Below, piece after piece: positions 1 through 8,224 of a stretch of 47,500 nt of DNA. The stretch spans positions 1-47,500 of the forward strand of contig CAUYUJ010016305.1 of NCBI GenBank assembly GCA_963575745.1, in the 5' to 3' direction. The notes below the pieces were generated by a model. The model did no database searches, was not told the origin of the DNA, and worked only from the letters and a program-made list of their open reading frames with translations. Source of the stretch: Prorocentrum cordatum (Eukaryota; Sar; Dinophyceae; Prorocentrales; Prorocentraceae). Numbering within the stretch: the stretch's first letter is position 1; every line of letters starts with the position of its first letter. The position numbers and the translations under genes were made by a program.

Positions 1-77
1 CCCCTTCTCCCCCACATTCTCCCCCTCCTCTGCTCCAGCCTCTGCCGCTGCCCCCCGCACCGCTCAACCACGTAGGC
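1..77. repeat. C/T-rich tract before the 86-bp array
   Basis: Pyrimidine-rich low-complexity DNA leading into the first tandem array. A comparable C/T-rich tract precedes the second array copy at about 16.7-16.98 kb, so it may belong to the same composite repeat. No gene is seen. Confidence 0.5.
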
Positions 78-975
78 GCTCCCTCGCACCATTCGTTGCG
101 CCATCGGGGGTTCCGCCGAAGGTTCCAGCGGCAGGGTTCGCATGGCGGCGCCGCAGTTGGGCGCGCCCTTCACGCGGTTCGTGGCTCCAAAGGGAGCTTC
201 ACCGAAGGCCCCTGTGGCGGGGCTCGCATGGCGGCCCCGCATTTGGGCGCGCCCCCCCGCGGTGTTCGCGGCCCAAAAGGGAGCTGCACCGGAGGTTCCA
301 GCGGCAGGGTTCGCATGGCTGCACCGCATTAGGGCACGCCCCTCACGCGGTTCGCGGCCCCAAAGGGGGCCCCACCGACGGTTCCAGCGGCAATGTTCGC
401 ATGGCGGCACCGCATTTTGAGCGCGCCCCTCGCACGGTTCGTGGCTCCCAGGGGGGCCCCACCGAAGGCGCCAGTGGTAGGGCTCGCGCGGCTGCCCCGC
501 ATTTGGGCGCGACCCCCACGCGTTTCGTGGCGCCATGCTCGGTTCTACCTGGGTCGAGTGGCAGGGTTCGGGTGGCTGCCCCGCCCCATTTGGGCGCAAC
601 CCTCACACTGTTCGCGGCCCTGTTGGGAGCCCCACCGAAGGCCCCGACGGCAAGGTTCGCATGGCGGCCCCGCATTAGGGTGCACCCTTCACACGGTTCG
701 CGGCTCCATTGGAACCTCCATCGGGTGTTTCAGTGGCAGTTTTCGCATGGTGGCCCTGAATTTGGGTGCACATCTCACACGGTCCGTGGCCCCATAGTGA
801 GATCCAACGAAGGCTTCAATGGCAGGGTTCACACGGCGGCCCCGCATGCGGGCGCGCCCCCGTCGCGCGGCCCGTGGCCCCATAATGGGGCTCCACCGAA
901 GGGCCAGCGGCGGGGTTCGCATAGCCGCACCGCTCCATCTTGGCGCACCGTTTTCACACGGCTCGTGGAATTATA
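78..975 (+). repeat. Tandem array of ~86-bp units (copy 1)
   Basis: About eleven degenerate units follow one another. The landmark TTCGCATGG or a near variant recurs at about 137, 223, 310, 396, 483, 567, 656, 742, 828 and 916, which is a spacing of 84-89 bp. Each unit also contains a CACACGGTTCGTGGC-like block, a CCACCGAAGG-like block and a CCCGCATTTGGGCGC-like block. The long ORFs over this stretch on both strands only reflect absence of stops in GC-rich repeats, and the unit is not a multiple of three. A shorter copy with the same variant unit and the same 3' flank is at 16985-17335. Confidence 0.85.
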
Positions 976-2240
976 GTGAATTCCCTTTGTTTCGTCTTAT
1001 TTGCCCCGCGGTATTGCATTTGCATATGGTTGGGGCCGCCGCCAGGGCAATGTTTTTATTTGCGCTGTCATTGGGTCGCCTGGGCACGCGCCATTGCTTT
1101 GCAGGGCATCGGCGCGCAATGATGAAACCGCGCGGGCGCGCGCTGGTTGGCGCGCGGGAGGGGCGGGGGGGGGTCGCGCGGTTGCGCGTTTGGGTGGGCA
1201 GGACAGCGAGACATTTTTCAGAATACGAAGGAACCCTGTAAACGAGCGTGTGATATTTCATTTGCGGGTCGCCGTTTTCGGTTGGTGGCACGGGGGGGGG
1301 GGGGGTGGAGTGGCTTCGCGCGGTGGAGCAACGTGGACTGCAAGTTTCGTCGTTGTTTGCATTTTCCGTCGTCCAAGGAATGTGCGTCGCTTGCTGCAGT
1401 TTGTAGATATCCGTCGTGCGTGGCATGCCCAAGGCGCTGTTGTAATGCCCACCCAGTCTGGGACCGTTGCCAGTCGTTTTTGTTGGCGTGCCGTTGCCAA
1501 ACACAACAGACGTTATATAAGTATATACGCGGTCGTCTCGTTTCCAAACATTTTTTCTCTGCAATCGTCCATCGTCGTGTGGCTATGTAATCGATAATGC
1601 CGCGTGTGTTGTGTGTTCCATGTGATATGGTCGGTGTACCGTGTGGTGTCAGTTGGGTTTGCGGTTTTTGCTTGGGCGCGTGCATGTGCATTTCGGTGGT
1701 TCGGTAATATATGCATTGCATGGGTGCTGAGCGGGCCCAAGGGTTTCATGCTTACCGCAATTGAAACAAAAGTGCATCGGGGGCAAAACTTCAGTATGCG
1801 CGAGATAGCCTAACACTGTATTTTGGTTGTTGCGTGTTGTGCGTTTTGTGTCCTGTTTAGTATTACATTGCCCAATGTTTGTTGTTTGGCTGGTATGGTT
1901 CCCCTGAAGGGTTATCGCGTGGCATGGTGTTGTCTGTTCGACATTGTGCACATGTTACCACGTGGCGTGCGTGTGCTGCGCACGGTGGCGGGGAGAGCAA
2001 TGTTACTCCGTACTTGCATTTGCATGTGAGTTTTGTGTGTCCCATGTGCATGTACACGTAATGTTTGTGGTGCACGTGTGTTGCCATGCAGTGTGTATGT
2101 ATGTTACGTACATGTAGTAAATGTTATGTATGCGTGCCATGTCTGGTGTATTGCATGGCAGGTGCGCATGGTCGTACTTCATACAAACTATGTGTGCACC
2201 AGAGGTCGCATTACATGCGTTTAGCATGCCGCTGCCTCAG
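976..2240. other. Intergenic DNA, no gene recognised
   Basis: The first ~40 bases resemble the 3' flank of the second 86-bp array. There is a G-run near 1291 and an AT-rich TATATAAGTATATA-like patch near 1513. From 1600 to 2220 the plus strand is rich in TG, GTGCATG and ACGTACATG steps, that is alternating purine-pyrimidine DNA. ORFs here are short, overlap on both strands and show no recognisable domain. Confidence 0.5.
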
Positions 2241-2364
2241 GTCCTTTGTCTTCGTTCTTGGCATCGTGTATTCGTATCGGGTAGCGAGGGCGACGGTCCT
2301 GGATCGAGGCCCTGGTCCGACGAAAAAAACGCTGGTGTCCCAGGGTGTCGCTGACCTCGCTAAG
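2241..2364 (+). CDS. Possible upstream exon of the large split gene
   Basis: The segment follows CTGCCTCAG, an acceptor-like sequence, and ends at CTAAG before GTCCCATG, a GT donor. One frame is open throughout and ends in phase 0, matching the phase-0 start of the exon at 2806. The joined junction would read VADLAK then DEVNTL. The peptide is too short to recognise, so the call rests only on splice-like borders and phase. Confidence 0.3.
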
Positions 2365-2805
2365 GTCCCATGTTGTTAGGTATGTTGGTTTTGTGATCCA
2401 GGGAACCAGGGGCCTTGAGAGGGTCTCGAGTCAAAATCTCAGAACAACAACGGCTGCGCATAGTCTTGAGTTCAAGGAATCCTGTAGGGCCAGCTTCACC
2501 GCGTTCTCCTGGGGGCGTTTTTGGACGGGACGCGAGGGAGGAGGTGGCAGAGGAGGGTGAAAGGAGGAGGAAACAGACGGCGCAGGCACGAGGAGGAGGA
2601 GGGGGCGGGAGAGAGGGGAGTCCGAGCTTCGAGAAGATGGGGGGGGGGGGAGGACAGAAGGAGGAGGAGGAGGGAGAAACATAATTGGAGGATGTGGTCT
2701 AGTTCTTGGGCCTCGGAATGCACTCAAAAGGGGTGTGGTTAGAGTCAGGGGTTTTCGTGTGGGGGCGGTGCGTTTTGACATTCCACTTTATGGTTTCTTG
2801 CCCAG
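2365..2805. other. Probable intron with a GGA tract
   Basis: If the flanking exons are real this is a GT-AG intron ending in TTGCCCAG at 2805. Positions 2530-2690 are GGA-rich purine repeat with a run of about 11 G near 2640. No coding signal. Confidence 0.35.
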
Positions 2806-3219
2806 GATGAAGTGAACACGTTGACTGATCTCGTGGAGAACAACACCCACAACGTCGGGACCTTCGACCCCCTGGCCATCGGCGCGGCCTCGCTGACCAT
2901 GAACACTAGCAAGCAGAAGAGGCGACGGACCGACGACGACTTCAAGAGTGCTGTCATGCACTCGGCGATGCGCAAGGGGATGGCCGCTACGCCGCAGGGT
3001 TATGCTCGATCTCAGCTGGGCCTTAATGATGGTACTGTAGCGGACTGGATCCCAAGACACATGGCTGAGTACAAAGCTTCCCTGGTGATTAGCTTCGATA
3101 TGGTCCAAGACTTGGGGATAGCATTCGATGCATTGCGAGTTGGAATGCCTAAGGAAGAAACTCTTACTATTGCTGCAGTTGATTCTCGCAAACACCTTGC
3201 TGGATGGCTGGCACCCCAG
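2806..3219 (+). CDS. Exon of large dinoflagellate-type split gene (N-terminal part)
   Basis: The exon starts after TTTCTTGCCCAG and is open to the CCCCAG at 3219, where a GC-type donor (GCGCCC) would join it in phase 0 to GTTCTC at 4372. The peptide has a Lys/Arg-rich stretch (SKQKRRRTDDD) followed by an ordered region with NDGTVADWIPRHM and LGIAFDALRVGM. I cannot name a domain. It is the first convincing exon of a gene continuing at 4372, ~5265, 23526 and 24700. Later exons resemble a multi-copy dinoflagellate family of unknown function that I know only from memory. The true start codon is probably upstream. Confidence 0.55.
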
Positions 3220-3644
3220 GCGCCCTCCAATTTTGAAACCACCATCCTCCTCCATCCAGCACCGCTCTTATGAAAGGAACTGGCATAGGCTGCCTGAGTA
3301 TGAGTCTGGGCATGACTGAACCTGGGAGAGAGAGAGATAGAGCAAGTCTTAGTATGAATGCACGTCAAGTGGGTCTGAGTATGAGTGGATCTTAGTGTGA
3401 ACCATCTGAGTGGATTTGAATGTTTGAACTCATTGTTCTTGAATTGTTTGCGCACCTTCTCACTATCGACTCGTCTAGACGATCTCCAGACCTTAATATA
3501 TTCATGTTAGATAGCATGTTGCAAGCTTATGGCTATCATCGCATGCTAGTTTCAACATATTTCGGTTTGTTGTAAACCTTTCTTGCATTCATCTCTTGTG
3601 GAGTTGGTTGTGGATGATTGCGTTTATCCTCTTACGATAGTCCT

Positions 3645-3800
3645 CCTGCACTGCTCCTCCTCCTGCTCCTCCTCCTGATCCTGATCCCCCCGCTACTCCT
3701 CATCCTGCTTTTCCTCCTCCTGCTCCTCCCTATCCTTCTCCTATTGTTGTTCCTCTTCATGTTCCTCTTCCCTGCCCTTTGTCTCGTCGTCCTACTCTTT
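3645..3800. repeat. TCC/CTCCT pyrimidine tract
   Basis: Imperfect (TCC)n/(TCCTGC)n repeat on the plus strand. The Leu/Pro ORF across it is a by-product of the triplet repeat, not a gene. Confidence 0.8.
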
Positions 3801-3834
3801 TCTGTCCCTGAGTCCTGAGTTTGTCCCTGATTGA

Positions 3835-4159
3835 GGTACATGTACCGGATTCGTCTCTCTGAGGTACATGTACCTGGTTCGTCTCCCAGAGGTGCACATG
3901 TACCGGGGCCCCGTCGTGGGGCCCCGCCAGGTACATATGTGCCGGCCCCGCGGGGTGTAAGCACATCGCCCGAGGGCACAGGTACATCGATGTACCGGCG
4001 AATGTCTCGAGCGATTTCGTCGCAGATTTCGAGGTACATTATGTACTTTCGTTTGCGTTTGCTACAGGCAGGCGTGCCTCCAGAGTCCTCGGGGGGTGCA
4101 CATGTACCGCGCGGCCTGCGGGGGCTTGGATTCTTGGGCCCCCACGAGGTACATGTACC
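3835..4159. repeat. Cluster of eight GGTACATGTACC-like palindromes
   Basis: Palindromes lie at 3835-3846, 3863-3874, 3891-3904, 3930-3943, 3981-3996, 4033-4046, 4095-4108 and 4148-4159. Three are the exact 12-mer GGTACATGTACC; others differ at the centre (ATCGAT, ATAT, ATTAT) or carry GGTGCACATGTACC, yet stay wholly or nearly self-complementary. A GGGGCCCC inverted pair lies at about 3906-3925. All fall in the probable intron 3220-4371. Confidence 0.85.
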
Positions 4160-4371
4160 TGGGGGCGGCGCCTGGGATCTTGGAAATAAAGCTTCTGAGA
4201 GCGTCCTGAGGGTCTCCTGTGCCTGTGGCCCCCCTGGCGATCTCCTGAAGACCGCGGGGGGGGGGGGGAGGATTGCGAAGGAAGGAGAAAGTGATGAGAC
4301 GGGAAATGGGAGGGATGAGGATGAGGAGAAGGAGGTTGAGGATTGAGTTATTTTTGTTCGGCGTGCCTCAG

Positions 4372-5100
4372 GTTCTCCCCGACTGGCTTAAGAGCGGCTT
4401 GAGGGTTGCAGGCACGGTGTCTGGCAGGAGCGACATCATCAAGTACGTAGGCGAAACTGTTGACAGATTTTTCGATAGAAAAGATCGGATGACCGCTAAG
4501 GAGCTGAAAAAGCGTAAACTTCCTGAGATGATTCCAAACAGAGAAATGGCACTCGCTATTGACCACGGCCTCAAAAGTGCAGGATTGTCATTAGAGTATT
4601 TCATTCCGAAGGTGAAGATGGCTCCGTTAGCGGCGAACGAGATTCGATACATCATTGAACTTCCAGAGGACAGGCGGGTTCCAGGCACGAGTAGGTTCAG
4701 GAGTTGCATCATGAACAAGGACAATGGGTCGACGCGGGCGGAGTTGCCACGTCAGCTGAACTGGGCCGAAGGTTGTAGCTCGCTCCACTCGCCGAGTCTC
4801 CACAAGTCTTTCGACGAGGGCTCGATCGGCTTGCCGATGACTCACTGGATGGATTGTTTTCTCGGAGTGCGCGGTACATCTATTGAGGACAAGTGGCATC
4901 GCTTCTGGAACGACATGAAGGGCGCGCTGATCGAGAACGACTTGTGGTCGGTCATCAGCGAGCGCACGGTTGTGTTCAACATGATGACTGCCCCCTTCGG
5001 CCACCACAAGTTCTTCACTGAAATCTCGGAGGCCGCCCATGAGTACTTCAGCACTCGGACTCCATCCTGCCCATTGTTCTTGATGATGTACGAGGACCGC
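4372..5100 (+). CDS. Exon of large split gene (central part)
   Basis: Opens directly after the acceptor CCTCAG in phase 0. Sequence of interest: a helical start (LPDWLKSGLRVAG), then LNWAEGCSSLHSPSLHKSFDEGSIG, then DKWHRFWNDMKGALIENDLW, VFNMMTAPFG, and TPSCPLFLMMYED. The series W-ND-K-A ... VFN ... PFG ... CPLF matches what I remember of a dinoflagellate-restricted, multi-copy, multi-exon family of unknown function. The 3' border is uncertain: a GT donor at ATGAT/GTACGAGG (about 5088) or a non-canonical donor at the start of the GGA tract (about 5105) are both possible. Everything beyond 5105 in the frame is GGA repeat (Glu/Gly) and probably intronic. Confidence 0.6.
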
Positions 5101-5262
5101 CAGGAGGAGGAGGGGGAGGGAGGAGGAGCAGGAGGAAAAGGAGGAGGAGAGGGGAGGAGGAGGAGGAAGGAGGAGGAGGGGGAGGAGGAGGAGGAGGAGG
5201 GGAGGGATGATAAGGACGGAGGAGAAGGAGGGGTGAGGGGGACGGACTGAAGATGAGGGTGA
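5101..5262. repeat. GGA tract in a short intron
   Basis: Almost pure (GGA)n with GGAGGGGGA variants, followed by about 20 bases to acceptor-like AGs near 5263 and 5272. It separates two exons that belong together by content, so it is most simply a purine-rich intron of about 170 bp. Confidence 0.6.
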
Positions 5263-5264
5263 AC

Positions 5265-6160
5265 AGATTTGAGTGAGCATAAGCAGCCGCAGGACATCTG
5301 CGCAGAGAAGGGCATGCTGGACGACTTCGGCATCGGCACCGAGAACCACAAGGAGTATGTGTGGAACATGGTCAAAAATAGCATTGCTTGGTCGATCAAA
5401 GGCTCCAGAGTAAAAATTGGCAGGTGGGCTAGTTGGATCAGCGCTAACCGTGAGTGGAGGGGCAAAAAGATGGAAGTATTGTTGGTGTTGGTGTACATTG
5501 GCATGCTACATGGTTGGTGGAAGTCCCTCGACGGAGTTCCGATCACGCCGTCGGCGATGAAGATTCTCGAGGTCGATTCTGGCGATGAGGGCGAGGGTCC
5601 AGCCGAAGGAGATGGCGATGGAGCTGGGTCTGGAGCTGCACCCGCGGCTGGTGGTGCAGCGCCTGCGGCTGGTGCGGCTGAGGAGTCTCAGGCGCCTGGT
5701 GGTGGAGGTGATCCACCTGTCGATCCAGGTGCTCCAGGACAGGGTGCTGCTGCTGCAGGTGTTCCTGCTGCCGTCGTTGGCCAGTACGTTGGTGGATCGG
5801 ATGCGCCAGCGAGGTCGGTGAAGGAGTCCAACGAGCAGCTGAAGAAAGTTCGGAACAAGTGCCAGAACACGCTGCACTTCGTCGCGCATGTCTTGAGGAA
5901 CCACTTCGGCAACCAGGTCGCGGAGATCATCGACGCAGGCATCTTTCACTTCTCCGAGTTCTTCGATATGAACAAGTCGAAGTGTAAGACCATCAAGGGC
6001 GCGCTTGACTTCCACGTCGGCTTGACCAAGCGCAGGATCAACACTGTGATCGCGAAGGCCTTCTCTTCGTTGTCCGACCAGAACACATACAATAACGTGA
6101 AGTTGCACCGCCCCGAGTTCTTAGACGTGGTCCCCGAGCTGTTGGTCATGCAGGATCAAG
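5265..6160 (+). CDS. Exon of large split gene
   Basis: The reading frame begins near the AGs at 5263-5272 (exact acceptor unclear) and stays open to 6160, where CAAG is followed by GTTGAC, a GT donor, leaving phase 1. First part: VKIGRWASWISANREWRGKKMEV then LLVLVYIGMLHGWW. A low-complexity Gly/Ala/Pro linker covers about 5581-5810. A helical C-terminal part follows (NKCQNTLHFVAHVLRNHFG, then the region ending VVPELLVMQDQ). The G-R-W-x-S-W motif and the order of parts fit the dinoflagellate family mentioned for the preceding exon. The next exon is inferred at 23526 in matching phase. Confidence 0.6.
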
Positions 6161-6189
6161 GTTGACAAACGGACATCCATAGAAGCGTT

Positions 6190-6500
6190 CAGACGGCGTT
6201 GAGGAGGAAGGTGAGAAGGAGAAAGGAGGAGGGAGGGGGAGGAGAGAGGAGAGGATTGGGGCAAAGCAGGAGGATGGGGGGGGGGGGCACGGACGATGAA
6301 ACGGAGGAGGAGGGAGGAGGAAGGGGAGGAGGAGGGGGGGGGAGGAAGAGGAGGAGGGAGGAGGGGGGGAGGGAGGCAGGATGACCGAGGCAGGGCCCTC
6401 CTCCTCACCCCCCGTAGGCGTCTTGGGCTCAAGGCGTATGGCTCCCGCCAGGCGTCTAGCTTTCAGTGGGGGGGGGGGGGGGGGGGCGGGGGGGGGGGTG
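6190..6500. repeat. GGA tract plus G-runs
   Basis: GGA/GGGA repeats at about 6200-6380, then a short mixed piece, then G-runs at about 6467-6500 interrupted by one C. It borders the left end of the AT-richer retroelement block. Confidence 0.75.
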
Positions 6501-6732
6501 CGTCGCCGCGGGCGGCGCGGCAGCCATCGCTGCCTTCTTCGTCTTCTTCGGGTTCAGCAAGATCGATTCAATTTGGGTTCAATCAGTGGGATTTATCATT
6601 GGGATATCACTTCCATTGGTGGGATATCGACTCAATTTGGCGAATTCGCGAATTTTGTTGGTTTGTGTCAATTCTGCGCTTCGTTTACGTCTCAAATTTT
6701 GGGTAACTGGATAGTACTTAATACTTTCAGTC

Positions 6733-6987
6733 ATGCCGACATTGCAGATTGGAGAGACTATGCAAAAGCTCTTATCTTTAGATATCGATAAGCAGAAAAG
6801 ACTGAGAGACGATGCTCGGATGGTAGACGAAGACAAAGAAAATCAGCAAGAGGCCTCGAAGGCAATGAGAACACTGGCGGCCAAGGGATCCGCCAAGGGT
6901 ACAGGCCTGGGAGAGAATGGTTCAATTTCTTCAGGGGCTGCCTCGACAGCCACAGGTGCCGACGGCTTTTTGGCGCAACTCGAGTCG

Positions 6988-7040
<53 letters not shown>

Positions 7041-7053
7041 AGTTTTCTTTTTT

Positions 7054-7104
<51 letters not shown>

Positions 7105-7120
7105 TTTTTTTTCCTTTTTT

Positions 7121-7182
<62 letters not shown>

Positions 7183-7188
7183 TTTGTT

Positions 7189-7245
<57 letters not shown>

Positions 7246-7328
7246 CTTTTTTTTTTTTTCTTGTTTTTTTGTTTTTTTTTTTTTTTTTTACTTTTTTTTT
7301 TTTTTTTTTTTTTGTTTTGTTTTTTTTT

Positions 7329-7413
<85 letters not shown>

Positions 7414-8224
7414 TTTCTTAGATAAAAAGATCGCTCCCATCAAGGACCGTATCGACTCGTTACAACTTGATGTATTGGGAACTCAAAAGGCGTTGGCTCA
7501 GGAATTCTCAGTAGCCGTCACTTTGATTAATGACCACGAAGTAAAGCTGGCCAACCTGGAGGCAGGTGAGACCGAGGTGCAGAAAGCCTTCAACGAAAGG
7601 ATTCTGGCTGTCGAACTGGAGCAGAAGTCTCTGCGCGCGGAAATGGCAGCCAAACAACTAGAAACCCAGTCAAGCCAGGGCTCCTTCAGGAAAAAGGGTC
7701 CGCCATGGGCCAGCACCCCAAGAGCAGATAGAGACATCTTCGTTCTCACCAACTTGGGCTGGAATCTCAAGAAGCAGGAGGCTCTGGAAAAGGCGCGTGC
7801 GATCCTTCGCCGAGCAGACGTCCCCCAGCCCACGCATATTGTTGCCCCTTTTGGATATGGGAGTTGCGTGGAGATCAAATGGAGTTCGATTGCGGTGGGA
7901 CTTCAAGCGGCAGCTACGATCCGTGACCTCAAGATCCCTGGGTACTTGGAAAATTTGATCTGGTGTGGACAGATCAGTACTAAGGAGGAGCGGGGCCCAG
8001 CAAAATTGTTCAAGACAGTTTCAGGTGCACTGGAAAAGGCAATGGGAGATCGCACAGACAGCTACGTGATTTGTTCTCGGACTCGTAAATTTTTCGTCTT
8101 GGACCATCAGATAGGTGTTATCAAGGATGGGGAATTTCAGTGGCACGAGTCTTTCATGGAGATCCCCGATGAAGCGCTCCGCAAGACGCTGAAAGACACC
8201 ATCGACGAGGCACTCTCTCTCTGA
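6733..8224 (+). pseudogene. LINE ORF1-like protein, split by a poly-T tract
   Basis: ATG at 6733 starts a polar peptide (IDKQKRLRDDARMVDEDKEN) ending LAQLES where a T tract begins. Downstream of the tract the frame is shifted by one; it resumes with LDKKIAPIKDRIDSLQLD, continues as a heptad-rich coiled coil (about 7430-7670), then a folded domain with DIFVLTNLGWNLKK and GYGSCVEIKWSS resembling the RNA-binding, RRM-like module of LINE ORF1 proteins, and ends at TGA 8222-8224. ORF1 proteins normally form trimers by the coiled coil and bind element RNA. The frame after the TGA stays open and runs into ORF2. Because the tract changes frame, the protein could not be made whole as written unless the tract is an artefact or removed. 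Confidence 0.6.
6989..7412. repeat. 424-bp almost pure T tract inside LINE ORF1
   Basis: Nothing but T except scattered single C, G and A. It is bordered by CGAGTCGC on the left and GTTTCTTAG on the right. The flanking coding sequence would join well as ES-L-LDKK if the tract were a few bases long, so the tract looks like an expansion within a CTTTTAG word. A pyrimidine tract ending in TTCTTAG also resembles an intron 3' end, but no donor is present. The poly-Phe ORFs are artefacts. Confidence 0.9.

Larger units (their letters stand above)
3220..4371. other. Probable GC-AG intron
   Basis: Exon end CCCCAG, then GCGCCC; acceptor GTGCCTCAG ends at 4371; both sides are phase 0. Dinoflagellate introns are known to use GC and GA donors as well as GT. 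The intron holds a TCC-repeat tract (about 3645-3800), the palindrome cluster described separately, a G-run near 4260 and a GGA-rich piece at 4270-4345. Confidence 0.45.

Noticed and set aside
78-975. Protein-coding gene with repeats (191-codon ORF)
   Set aside because: The ~86-bp unit is not a multiple of three, so the repeat is not maintained at the protein level.
6917-7421. Phenylalanine-rich ORFs
   Set aside because: Translation of a T homopolymer tract only.
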